Assembly: GCA_021234155.1 (NCBI GenBank)
Contig: JAJEKV010000086.1
Coordinates: 1,552,001-1,616,000, forward strand
Direction: 5' to 3'
From: Isoetes taiwanensis
Lineage: Eukaryota > Streptophyta > Lycopodiopsida > Isoetales > Isoetaceae
Length of the DNA stretch: 64,000 nt
The position numbers and the translations under genes were made by a program. Position 1 is the stretch's first letter, and the number at the start of each line of letters is the position of its first letter. Shown here piece after piece: positions 1 through 10,261 of the stretch. Below the pieces are notes generated by a model. The model ran no database searches. It was not told where the DNA came from and saw only the letters and a program-made list of their open reading frames with translations.

Positions 1-250
1 ACATGTCTTTATAGTAGTAGGACAGAGTACTTTATTTGCTAAGGCATTGTAGGAAAGAATACATGAATTACGACATGTGTAATACTTCTATTGTCACATG
101 TCTTTATAGAAGTAGGAAAGAATACTTGATTCTCTACATGTCCTATCCTTCCATATCACGGGTCTTTATAGTGGTAGGGGGCCAGTACTTGATTTGCTAC
201 ATGTGATGCACGTGCACGATCACATGTCCTTATACTAGTATTCCATGTAA
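1..250. repeat. Diverged short tandem repeats
   Basis: A phrase close to ACATGTCTTTATAGTAGTAGG recurs four times in degraded form (near 1, 96, 159 and 221), usually followed by AAGAATACTTGATT-like text. The spacing is irregular (about 60-95 bases), so this is an old, decayed tandem repeat. No gene is visible here or between 250 and 484. Confidence 0.45.
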
Positions 251-482
251 GACAAGTTACTTCAACTACTTCAATTACTTAACACCAACAAAACCATCAA
301 GAATTTGATATGTATTCCTTGAGGGGGGTGCGGGACATTGCAAAAATGCAATATCTCATCTATTGTCCCTTTACCCCTCATGCTTATAGAAAACTAGAGT
401 GCAAAGGCATTATGAAGATCCCAAAATTGAATTGAACTGAATTTAACTTTAACATCCATGGGAACCAACAAGTCTATCAGAT

Positions 483-646
<164 letters not shown>

Positions 647-723
647 TTCATATCATATGACATGAGAGAAAGCCACTTAAATTCATAAGCTCATCATGGA
701 ACAAGCTCATCATGAGAATAGAC

Positions 724-1355
724 TTGCTTCTCATTCATCTCAGCAGATTTTCTACAATGGTGGATAGTGGGTAGCCGCACACATGCTTAACTACCCATAA
801 AAATAAAGGGAAAATCCAATTATATCATTTGGACCCCAACAAAATACAATGCTAATAGAGACTGGGCTAGTGTACTGTAGAAAAGCTTATCAAGGGATTA
901 AAAACCCAGCCCTTTCGGGTTTTCGAGGAAAAACCCTAGTGATAAGCCCTTCGCAAGGGGCTTGGACAAACGGAAGGCATAAAAATCGCTCCCAAAATCC
1001 GAATGGAAAAGTCGAAACAGATGCCGCCGCTAACCTTGACCGCACATCACCAACAAAACAACAAGACAAAACAAACCTCCCAGTGGAGGGGTTGATTCTG
1101 GCGTGCCACGCGATAAAAATACAATAACAAAGAAGGGGGAGGGTGGGTTCAAAGAGAATAAGGTAATGCTGGCGAGAGAGAAGAGGAAAGCCGATGAGAA
1201 GTCGGGCGTAAACGGCGCCCTAAAATAGCGAACTCCCAACGGAATGGGCATGCGCCACTTTGCATGCATGCAAAACATGCATGCTCGTCCCATTCTAGAA
1301 TGGCGATCCGATGTCTCGGATCGATGGGATTCTAGAATGGGACTCGCATGAAACC
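724..1355 (-). mobile_element. Hairpin-bearing non-autonomous repeat, copy A
   Basis: About 630 bases match, as reverse complement, the segment at 41272-41945 nearly end to end, with small indels. Shared landmarks are the start near ACTTGCTTCTCATTC, the hairpin at 885-947, the GA-rich stretch near 1165-1190, and a cluster of palindromes at 1255-1350 (CCATTCTAGAATGG, a GCATGCATG pair around AAAA, and GATCCGA/TCGGATC). No convincing ORF lies inside. It shares the hairpin with a LINE 3' end at 54.6 kb, so a LINE-dependent non-autonomous element is a reasonable reading, though this is inference. Confidence 0.7.
885..947 (-). other. Conserved hairpin, copy A
   Basis: GCTTATCA (885-892) pairs with TGATAAGC (940-947). 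Inside, AAAACCC (901-907) pairs with GGGTTTT (917-923), around a CCC-TTTC-GGG core. The same fold is seen at 41674-41738, 54600-54666 and 27779-27835, with different outer-stem bases that still pair. Confidence 0.7.
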
Positions 1356-1499
1356 AACAAACCTTAGAATACCAAAGGACTTCCTTAACAAACTAGGATC
1401 GAGGACGAAGGTCACGGGATGAAGGCTAAAAGGTAAAAAAAAGGACAAAGATGAAAGAAACGCCAAATTGGCCAAACCAGGCAGGAAGAAGCCCCTCCC

Positions 1500-1694
1500 C
1501 TGCCTGGAAACAATTCAAAGAGAATAAGATACTGCTGAGAGAGAAGAGGAAGCGCCGATGAGAAGTCGAAGCAGAAACGCGCCTAAAATAGCGAACTCCC
1601 AACCAGAATGGGCATGCGCCGCCTGCATGCATGCAAAACATGCATGCTCGTCCCATTCTAGAATGGCGATCCGATGTCTCGGATCGATGGGATT
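1500..1694 (-). repeat. Second, partial copy of the hairpin repeat terminus
   Basis: This repeats the last 180-200 bases of copy A: AATTCAAAGAGAATAAG, the CGCGCCTAAAATAGCGAACT text, the GCATGCATGC palindrome, and the GATCCGATGTCTCGGATCGATGG hairpin. Between the two (1355-1500) lies unrelated text beginning after CATGAAACCAACAAACC, so the two copies sit head to tail with different interiors. Confidence 0.65.
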
Positions 1695-1729
1695 AGCAAA
1701 CAAATATGACCTGGAAAGATGCAAGGAAC

Positions 1730-2168
1730 AGGAATACAAGGAACCTCATAGGAAGAAACAAATGAAAACAGCAGAGCATGAGAACCTTTGTAGTTATATA
1801 CAATGGGTAAAAAATCAGCTGGACAAATGAAAGTCAAGGGAGCAGATTACACTGAACCTAAACGCTGCATGTGAACTATTGGAGAAAGTTAGAAAACAAG
1901 CAGGGAAAAGCCATGACTTATGTATGCAAAGGCCTGAACAATTGTTAGACACAAGCGCAGCAACGGCAAGAATAAAAGGGCAGACAAATAGCAAAAAAGT
2001 CAGCTCGACAAATGAAAAGCAAGGTGCAAGAAAATAGAACAGGTGAAAAAGTTGCAAAAAGAAGCCATCTACAACAGGCTGAAATAGTAAAACTTGATCC
2101 TAAAAATAAACCAAAGGAAGAAAATGCAAAGGTAAGAAATATACCCAGCAAGGCAATCATCACAAAAG
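1730..2168. repeat. Dispersed repeat flanking the L1, left copy
   Basis: Diverged similarity to 9190-9510 in the same order and orientation: ATGGGTAAAA..TCAGCTGGA (1803 and 9325), GTTGCAA..AGCTACAAC-like text (2048 and 9390), and AGCAA..CATCACA (2145 and 9476). No coding potential was recognised. The L1 insertion lies between the two copies. Confidence 0.5.
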
Positions 2169-2178
2169 ATAGTTAATT

Positions 2179-2209
<31 letters not shown>

Positions 2210-2384
2210 TAAGAGTATATATTATTAATATATAAAAATTTACATAGGAAGTCCCCAAATGGGATTGATGGAAAGAATTATCACAAAGCGGGTAACTCGT
2301 AAGTGGCAAGGATTGTACTAAGAACTACCACTCCAATCTTCCCTAACCCTGGGTTACTATAGGAAAAACCATCTTCATCCAGGC

Positions 2385-3110
2385 TTAGATACTATATGGA
2401 GTTAGCAGCCTGTTCCAAGCAACAAGAACTTTAGGAGAAAACCCCGCTGAAGACGAAGATCCTCCATCCAGCATCCTGATAGATGCTGGATAGGTCATAA
2501 CCCCTTTGTTTAAATCCAAATCCCAGTTACATTTGAAAAATGAATAGAATCCCCTTATACTGCCAATTCTATCCAAGTTCTTGTTATAATTGCGGCCAAA
2601 CTTCCTGTGGTGGGCCAAGGCCATGAGGGCCACCTCCATGTTGAAGCTGTTTTGAATCCTTGTTACAGAAGCGGTCAGTCCTCCAAGAGCTACACCGCAT
2701 CGGTGTTTCCAAATACACCACAATGATATATTGGTTAAAGTGAGTTGAATAATATCTGCACCTATACTGACTAGAATGGCCGGCCATGATAGCTGACACA
2801 CCTGAAGCCCAATAATTGGACAAACCCACCTCCAGAAGTCTCCTACAATTGGACAAAAGAAAAGATGGTCCATTGTCTCTGACGCTCCACATCCTAGAGG
2901 GCAGAGATCATGTTGAACAACACCTTTGTTCAAAGCAGCCATGTCATAGTGTATACTCCTTCTTGTAGACTGATCCAACGAAAGAATTGGATCTTTTTGG
3001 AACATAAGGAGGCCCAAGACTTTGTCAATAGACCCTTGGTTTTCGCTTGATCCAATCCCAACTTTGTCTGCGACCTTCAATGGGGACTGTGGCATTAACA
3101 ATCCATACAA
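2385..3110 (-). pseudogene. L1 ORF2 C-terminal region (zf-RVT-like)
   Basis: A 241-residue open frame carries the signature region after plant L1 reverse transcriptases: RRSIHYDMAALNKG, then CPLGCGASETMDHLFFCP followed by FWRWV, the Cys/His cluster of the zf-RVT family. It ends about 180 bases before the poly(A) tail. It is one block of a broken ORF2; upstream blocks lie in other frames. Confidence 0.85.
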
Positions 3111-3149
3111 CTTTTGACTTTATATTACGCCCCATCCCCACACAACCAC

Positions 3150-3720
3150 CTATCTTCTTCCCCTACAATACCCGAGGACCGTGCTTACATTCTCCATAAT
3201 TTTCCTAAAGACCTTCCTATCACCTTCCCCAACACCTGGAACTATAGCTTTAAACCTTGTCCAAGTAATCCATCTACCATTTTCCCATAAGCGCCCAACC
3301 TTACAATTCCTGCAAAGACGCCATTTAGTAAACACTCATTGGGTGTACAAGTGCAAGAGGGGCGCATCCCTCTCCCAAATCCTAGTGTTCCAAAATATAC
3401 TCATTTGACCTCCCAATGAGCATCTGCTATATTAAAGAGACTCGCACATCACGCCAAGCTTCTAATATCTTCCTCATTCTTTGGGAAGTACCTCGACCCA
3501 TTGAGAATTCATGAAAGTAGGAGCTAATCTCATCTCTAGGGGTAGAAGGTTTCCCCTTTACCTTACCCTGAAGCCCGATGCACACAAAAGCAATAGGTGG
3601 GGATGCATCCTTGAATAGCCCTCCAGACAAACTTAGCTGCCAGAACCTTCCCCTGGACCATTGGGTCTTTACATCCCAATCCCCCATCCTTCCTACTTCG
3701 GCACATTTCTGACCATGCAA
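3150..3720 (-). pseudogene. L1 ORF2 fragments between RT and C-terminal domain
   Basis: Two short frames (3150-3335 and 3427-3720) hold typical linker text of plant L1 ORF2, such as LWENGRWITWTRF, and FSMGRGTSQRMRK. Both are interrupted by frameshifts. They bridge the RT domain and the zinc-finger-like end. Confidence 0.6.
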
Positions 3721-3761
3721 CCCCAGCTATCTTGCCTCCCGGATGAATTTTACGATGATTA

Positions 3762-4500
3762 CTAATAAGCGGTCGTATATGTACTTACAGCTACAATAGC
3801 CGAGGAGTAGTAAATATGAGTCGCATTAAGGATTGCATTGGCTCTTGTCACTCTTCCCATAGTGGACAAGGACTTACAAGACCCGGAGGTTGACCTTTTT
3901 CGGATCCTGTCTATAATTGGCGCCCAAAGACCTTTTAGACTTTCTCCAATGTTAAGTGGCATACCCAGCAGCTTAGTCGTCTCTGTAGCTGCTACTATAT
4001 GATAATTCCATGCCCTGACCCTTGTATCAATGTCTTCTTCAAAAGGCCATATTACATCACATTTAGCGTGATTCAGCCCAATCCCCGATATGGAGTAAAA
4101 AGAATTTAGAACCTGTTGAAAGGCAGGAAAACTCCCATCATCATACCTTAAGAAAAGAAAGGTATCATCTGCATATTGCATAGTAGTCAGATTTAGATTG
4201 GAACCTGGAAGAAGTAACCCATTCAGCAATCCCCTCATCATCAAGCTTTTTACCATACAGGTTAAGAGATATGCCATGATTATAAAAAGGTAAGGAGCAA
4301 GTGGACACCCCTGCCTAATCCCCTTTCTGAGCTCAAAGAGACCAGTCGGCTGACCATTAACCAGAACAGATGCTGATGCCATCTTATTCAAACCCATGAC
4401 TAACTCTATAAAGTTTATTTCAAAGCCCATATGAGCCATCACACTTTTTAGCCCACTCCACCTAAGAGAGTCATAGGCTCTGCGAAAATCCAGCTTCAGC
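3762..4500 (-). pseudogene. L1 reverse transcriptase, catalytic half
   Basis: The frame contains NGQPTGLFELRKGIRQGCPL followed by the catalytic YADD box (QYADDTFLFL) and LNHAKCDVIW, the order of RT motifs in plant L1 elements. Its N-terminal edge (LKLDFRRAYDSLRW) is cut exactly by the 805-bp insertion at 4501-5305; the other half of the domain continues at 5306. Confidence 0.88.
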
Positions 4501-5305
4501 CAGGGTAAATTTTAACGGCCCTAAATGTTTTTCTATTCAAATTAAGGTTGGCTAAACCTATGAAAAACAAAAGTTCTTAGATTTTTTTCTTGGCGAAATT
4601 TGATCAAATAAAGCCCTTTAATTATCTTCCCACTTGGCTAAAATGTAAAATTTATATGACATGAGATTCTGATGTTGGCGAATTTTTCTTGGTCCCCAGC
4701 TAAAGTGGAACTATTTAACTTCAAACTTTGAGCACTGATTAGTACATGAATAACATTGATTCAATATGCTTCTTTTACAAAACGATAACAAAGTTGTTCA
4801 AAGTACAATTCATAAGGAACAAACAATATCGTTTGAAGGAGCATGCATGTTTACGTTGGGGTCAAATGCATCCAAATGGTGAATTTGGTGATAAAGCCCT
4901 TTAGGGTCAATAATTGCAAGAAGAGAGCACTACTATTTAAAGCTTAAAATGCACATCATCTAACATTCTTTATCGCATTTAACCTAAACAATTTATAGAT
5001 ACGAATTCAAAATATGATTGAGGTAGCTAATGGCAATTCCTAAATGAAAGAGGTCCCTGAATAGAATTGGCATGGCTATTTGAATCGATCAGGGTTCTCC
5101 TAATCAACTTTAGAGAAGGCGATTCAGTACACCATGCATCAAACAATCCCGGCTAAACTCTAAGCGTTCAGAATTTACCCCCTTTTGGAGTGGCTAAATT
5201 ATGCTTTTTCTAAAAAAATTGCCTTTATAAACTTTAGCCATGAAATTTGACTAAAGGTCTAAAAAATCGCCATTTGGCGAATTTTAGCCACTCTTTATTA
5301 CCCTG
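4501..5305. mobile_element. 805-bp non-autonomous DNA transposon
   Basis: The element begins CAGGGTAA and ends TTACCCTG, an 8-bp perfect terminal inverted repeat. It is bounded by an exact 9-bp duplication AGCTTCAGC (4492-4500 and 5306-5314). Removing it with one duplicate restores the L1 RT frame across the junction (VMLKL-DFRRAYD). The interior has no long ORF but repeats GGCTAAA/TTTAGCC motifs many times near both ends. The CAGGG ends resemble hAT elements, but hAT duplications are normally 8 bp and 9 bp is typical of Mutator-like elements, so the superfamily is left open. Confidence 0.85.
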
Positions 5306-6367
5306 AGCTTCAGCATTACACAATTCTGGCGAGAAGACTTGCACCAATGGAGCCCCTCTCTAGCGGCCAGGTAGTTGTCCAAAATGTTCCTGCCTGGGAG
5401 AAAAGCTGATTGTTCACTTCCAATCAAACGGGTTAAGATTGGCTTCAAGCGATTAGCAATGACCTTCATGACTACTTTGTACAACACATTGGTTAGTGCT
5501 ATTGGTCTCCATTCATTTAGTACCTGGGGCTTATTGGCTTTTGGAATCAAGGAAATAAATCCAGTTGCTAGGGCTGGGTGAAGGTATCGACGCCCCCATG
5601 CTCCCTTATTTGCCAGCGGTGAAGAATGGCCCAAGTATATCCCAGAATTCAACATAGAACTCTGGAGGGAACCCATCAGGTCCTGGCGACTTACCAGAAG
5701 CTAAAGAACATAGAGTCTTGTAGATTTCTATATCATGAGGCTCTTGAGGTAGAAGTTTATTTTCTTCATCAGTCACTATCTGGCCTTGCCTCAAAGAGGG
5801 GAGCCACTCAGAGCATCGACTGTAATAGTCACTTGGGAGGGGATCTTCTTTGAACAGCCCCTCATAGCTATCCCTGAAGAAGGATTTAATTTCTGCCTCC
5901 TCTTTAAGAACCACGTTCTGATCATTAGTAACTGAAGTGATACTATTCTCAGCCAGCCTTGCTCCTGCCAATCTAAAAAAACATTTAGAGCTTTCATGAT
6001 CAACCTCCGCATACCATTTGGTCTTAGATCTAATAGCGGCCCCTCGAGCCTCTTCCTCTTCTATCGCTTTTATTCTGACCTCTAGCTCTTCCTCAAGTGC
6101 CTGATTGGCAATATTAAAGGGATCTAGAATCAAACCTTGTTTAACTTGCCGAACTTGGTTGTATAGGTCAGCCTTAGTTTCTCGGAATTTGGTAGCCCGT
6201 AGTTTCCCCCACTTTTTTATCCAATCCTTCATATCAGCAATTTTCTTGATCCAGGATTTCATACTAGGAAGACCCTCTTCCTTTGACTGGCTAATGTGTA
6301 TTCTTTTGAAGCGGTATACAAAAGAGATCCTTCCCAAGGAGCCTCGTATTGAATTTAAAGGGGACAT
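5306..6367 (-). pseudogene. L1 ORF2, linker and N-terminal RT half
   Basis: Two overlapping frames carry the L1 linker (AIEEEEARGAAIRSKTKWYAE; SGKSPGPDGFPPEFY) and the start of the RT domain (LIPKANKPQVLNEWRPIALT, then RLIGSEQSAFLPGRNILDN). SGKSPGPDG and the FLPGR box are hallmarks of plant L1 RT. One frameshift separates them near 5640, where PEFYVEFWDILG continues in another frame. Confidence 0.85.
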
Positions 6368-6397
6368 TCCCTTTTAGATGCAGCGTAAGGAAGATCT

Positions 6398-7114
6398 TCA
6401 AATACTAGTTTTTGTGGGATATGATCGACTTGGAAAAAAAGAAAGGTCCCCTTCCACATAGCACCGGGTCCATAAAGGGGCCGACTTGTTAGCCACATAA
6501 AATCTGTCTAGCAAACAAGTAAACTCGGCCCCGTTCCTTTTTGTTTGTTCGACCATGAATAGGGAGTATTCGATGGTGGGAGGAGAACGGCCCACAGCTT
6601 GTTGAGAAGGGAATCCCATGCCCGCCGCTCCTCCCCCCAAGAGGTTTCTATGTAAGCCAATCTTTTGATCCCGGACATCCCGTCATATTGAGGTCACCAC
6701 CTAGTACCCGGTTGGCCACCGGTGTGGTGATCACCCAATCCATGATTTCCTTCCATAGAATGGCTCTTTCCATGAGCTTATTTGATGCATAAATATTAAT
6801 CACTCCCCATTGAATCCCATCTCGTATCAAATTGCCACGACTTGCCACCTTCCATCTGTTCCAGCATATTGCAGCTTACTAGTTAGACCCTTCCATAGAG
6901 TTCCCGTACCCCCCTTAGTGCCCCCGGGCAAACGGGTAAAGAGGAGTCTTGGCTTCCTACCTGTGCACCTAAGGAGGCGGCCTCGAAGTCAGGAAGTCTA
7001 TGTTCCTGTATAAGTAGGATATCTGCGCTCATCGATCTCATTGCTGCTAAAACTCTAGCCCTCTTTAAATTAAGGTCCCTTGATACCTCAAAGGTTCCAC
7101 GAAATAATCTTCAT
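6398..7114 (-). pseudogene. L1 ORF2 endonuclease domain (APE-like)
   Basis: An ATG at 7114 opens MKIISWNL, the usual start of a plant L1 endonuclease. It is followed after a stop by KRARVLAAMRSMSADILLIQ-E and, in later frames, GVINIYASN and VLGGDLNM, which carries the conserved GD-N. The fold nicks target DNA for target-primed reverse transcription. The eighth codon after WNL is TGA where Arg is usual, a likely C-to-T change. Several frameshifts follow. Confidence 0.8.
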
Positions 7115-7135
7115 GATTTTTCTATTTGAGTAACA

Positions 7136-9113
7136 TCATCCCCTATCATTTTTGGTGATACCCAAACCCCTCCAATTGTGTACCCTCAAATTACTTCCCA
7201 ACAGGGTTGAATTCGACCATACATTAGGAACCATTGTAGCGGCACGAAAACCCTTACTTAGACTTCCCGCGTCAAGGTAGATTCTTCCATAGTTGTGGTC
7301 AAAAGCTAGCAAGGGTTTAGATTTTATTTTCTTCCCCTTATTTGAGTAAATATACCCTACGGAGATACCCATTCCCTTTTGCAATACCCCAATGTTTATA
7401 AATTCCACCCCCTCCTGCCCAAAACACTTCCTGGTCAAACATATGGGCCAAAATTTCACTAGCTTGGAACGTGTGAGAGCAACCCACATATCACTAGATA
7501 ATAACTCTATCCATATGCTAGCCCAATGATGCATATAGAACCTGGTGTTCGATTTCCAAGGTAAATTCAACCTAGTTAATGGGCCATACCCCTTATTTGA
7601 GTAAATATACCCTAGGAAGATACCCATTCCCCTTTGCAATACCCCAATGTTTATAAAGTCCGCCCCCTCCTGGCCAAAACACTTCCTAATCAAACATATG
7701 GGCCAAAATTTCTCCAGCTTGGAGTGTGTGAAGGCAACCCAGATTTTTTCCAACAAGAATTCCCATACAAACCCCATTCCCCCCACTAAAGATTGCCATG
7801 CAATTCCCAGTGCCCAATGCCAGAGCCCATAGCCAAAAGTCTTAAATGAGACCAAACTGTATTTATCACATACCATCTGTTCTTGAAATGGATAATGGTT
7901 AAGCATCTTAAATTCCCATCTTAAGACAATAACGTAAACACATGCAATGTTATACATTCTGTAGTTCAAAAGAGATTTGACAAAGAAAAGACAATAACAG
8001 CCTAGCACATGTAGAGCATCTATTAGGCTCGAGAATAAAGGCAACCAAACCTCAACTGCAACTAGCCTCAACTGGAAAATGGGCTGATACTCAATAAACC
8101 AAGCCCATAAGAAAAATGGGCCAACACTGGGCTCAAAGCCAATACACAGAGAGCAGTATTCCCTTGTTACTATAGAACCAAATACCAAGAGAGCTGATCC
8201 CTGTTGGAACTTACATCCACAACTCTGATACAATCTAACACTGAAGCCTATCCAGTCTAGATTCCTCAGCTTAGCATTATTCTCAGATACTTTCCACACT
8301 ACAGATCCTATTCCATCACTTCTTCTTAGAGGTGTCATCACTGCTAGAGAACTGCCCATTTGCACAGCCTATCCAAGCCTTTCCATTTGTATATCTGGCC
8401 CAGTTCGCGCAACAAGCAAACACCCTTATCTTCAAAATACCCAGTGCTCTGCCAAATTGTATTAGGACCAACCGTAGAATTTACAACATATGTCAACTGT
8501 TTATAGGAACTATAGAATGAAGACAAACAAAAGTAACTGCAGGTGCAAAAAACAGAGTACTGACCACTCATAAGAAATACGGTTCCCACCAAAATATAAT
8601 CGGACGTCTTGAAGTAAAGCCCGCTCCAGGTTATCAATTTATCCCAAGGATTGAAGGCTGCATCTACCAGGCCAGTTGAGAGAAATTCACAGATACACAT
8701 ACTCACCGTGACAAATAGGAAGAATAGTTCCACCGTGACTACATCAATCAGGCCACAGGAAACTAGTTCAAAGCTGCAAAACTTCTGCTGTCGCCCTAAC
8801 CATTGTGACACAGAAGTCCTCATAAAATATCCTTCCGAATCAGATGTTTTATAGCCAACCTCATCTTCATCCAAGTTCTTGTTGCTAACACCTTCAAATA
8901 CTTCTGATCTAATCCTCCAAAGAAACCTGTCAAAGAAGCAACTCCATTCTTCTACACAAAATGGAAGCAATAGCCCCACCGTGACTGTATCTAGGCCACG
9001 GGAAGCAAAACCACAGGGACACATAGTCTGCTCTGCAAGTAACGGGGACGGCCATGGCGGCCGCCCAAACCCTAGCCGCTAGAGTTCTCCGCCATTCTTG
9101 CCGCCACCGTCAA
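7136..9113 (-). other. L1 5' region with unassigned ORFs and an internal duplication
   Basis: By position this should hold L1 ORF1 and the 5' UTR. Two frames are open (7136-8365, 409 residues; 8344-9024, 226 residues), but I see no CCHC knuckle or other known ORF1 motif in them. A segment of about 150 bp occurs twice, 252 bp apart (from 7337 and from 7589), giving the peptide FGQEG..FINIGVLQ twice. A second short repeat, CCACCGTGACT followed by GGCCAC, occurs near 8731 and 8977. The coding status is doubtful. Confidence 0.45.
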
Positions 9114-9189
9114 ATAGTTAAAATTCAGCCACATTAAGGCAAGAAGAAATTAGATAAATAAGCAACATGATCAGAAAATTATGGAAGAG

Positions 9190-9510
9190 ATAAAAACTGC
9201 CAACGAAAAGTAACTAGGACCTGGGAAAAAGCAAGGTACAGGAATAAAGGGAATCTATGGGTAGCACTAAAGGCTAGAAGCCACTGAAAACAGCAAAACT
9301 TGAGACCCATTGTTGCAGTAGACATGGGTAAAACGTCAGCTGGAGAAAGAAAGGCAAGGAGTAAAAATAGACAATACATCAGGAGATAAAGTTGCAACAC
9401 AGGAGGCCAGCTACAACAAGCTGAGACAGTAAAAAATGAGCAAAATTAAACAAGGGACGAAAATGCAGAAGCAAGAACTAAACTGAGCAAAGCAACATCA
9501 CAATAAACTG
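9190..9510. repeat. Dispersed repeat flanking the L1, right copy
   Basis: This is the counterpart of 1730-2168, with matching blocks in the same order. The rest of 9510-10255 is A-rich sequence with no gene or structure I can support. Confidence 0.45.
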
Positions 9511-10261
9511 TTAACATTCAGACATAAAGGGTACAAATGCAACATGATCAAATAAATTTGCAAATAGCAACCAACTAGATCAAGCAATTATGCAAGTTGC
9601 AAAAACACAGAAAAAATGAGATGCTCCACCTGCAATCCAATTACTCAGACAAAAGTGACTTCCCAAAAACAAGGTAACAAAAATAGAACTTCACAAGGCA
9701 AGGATAAATTAGACGTTAGAGGAAAAGGACCCACTTACCTTATAGACGTCCAAGAATGGAGAAAGGAAACGAAACGCAGAGCCCAACAAAACGGCGAAAC
9801 GAGATCACCCAAATGAAGGAGGCAGGATTACACAACAAGAGGGCACAGTTTAAAAGATATGCGGGAATGAAAGGGCAAAGAACCCATAAGCACGTCTAAC
9901 AGACTTCTAAAAAAAGAACCACATTTTTTAATAATAAACAAGGGTTAAAAGAAGAGGACAAACTAAATAAAACACACCCGACAAAGGAGAGCGGTTAGCC
10001 AAGCAAACACATAAAGAAGGAAAAGTTAAGGAAGGGCACGTCCAAACAAAAGAGAAAAAATGTTAATAGCCCACAATGGTGGGACATGAAAATACATAAA
10101 AAGAATTCAAAAGGGAGCAAGGCTTAAAAAGATAAAAACTAGGCTAGAAAACCAAAAGGGATCTACATGAAGGTTAAAGAGAAAACCTACGGAAATATTA
10201 GACAAAATCAATATCGCCACTAGAGAGAGAATCATTGCAGTATTAGTAATAGTATAGAGAG

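Larger units (their letters stand above)
2177..9113 (-). mobile_element. L1-type LINE, full length but decayed
   Basis: A non-LTR retrotransposon of about 6.9 kb on the minus strand. Its 3' end is a 28-base poly(T) on the plus strand (2177-2204), equal to a poly(A) tail. The 8-bp sequence ATAGTTAA stands both just left of the tail (2169-2176) and at the other end (9114-9121), as expected for a target-site duplication. In order along the minus strand: a GC-rich 5' region with AAACCCTAGCC-like text near 9065, an unassigned ORF region, an endonuclease starting at 7114, a reverse transcriptase with a YADD box, and a C-terminal zinc-finger-like region. Many stops and frameshifts make it inactive. 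An 805-bp DNA transposon sits in the RT domain. Confidence 0.88.

Noticed and set aside
885-947. Hammerhead or other known self-cleaving ribozyme in the hairpin repeat
   Set aside because: The invariant CUGANGA and GAAA boxes are not present in the right arrangement around the stem.
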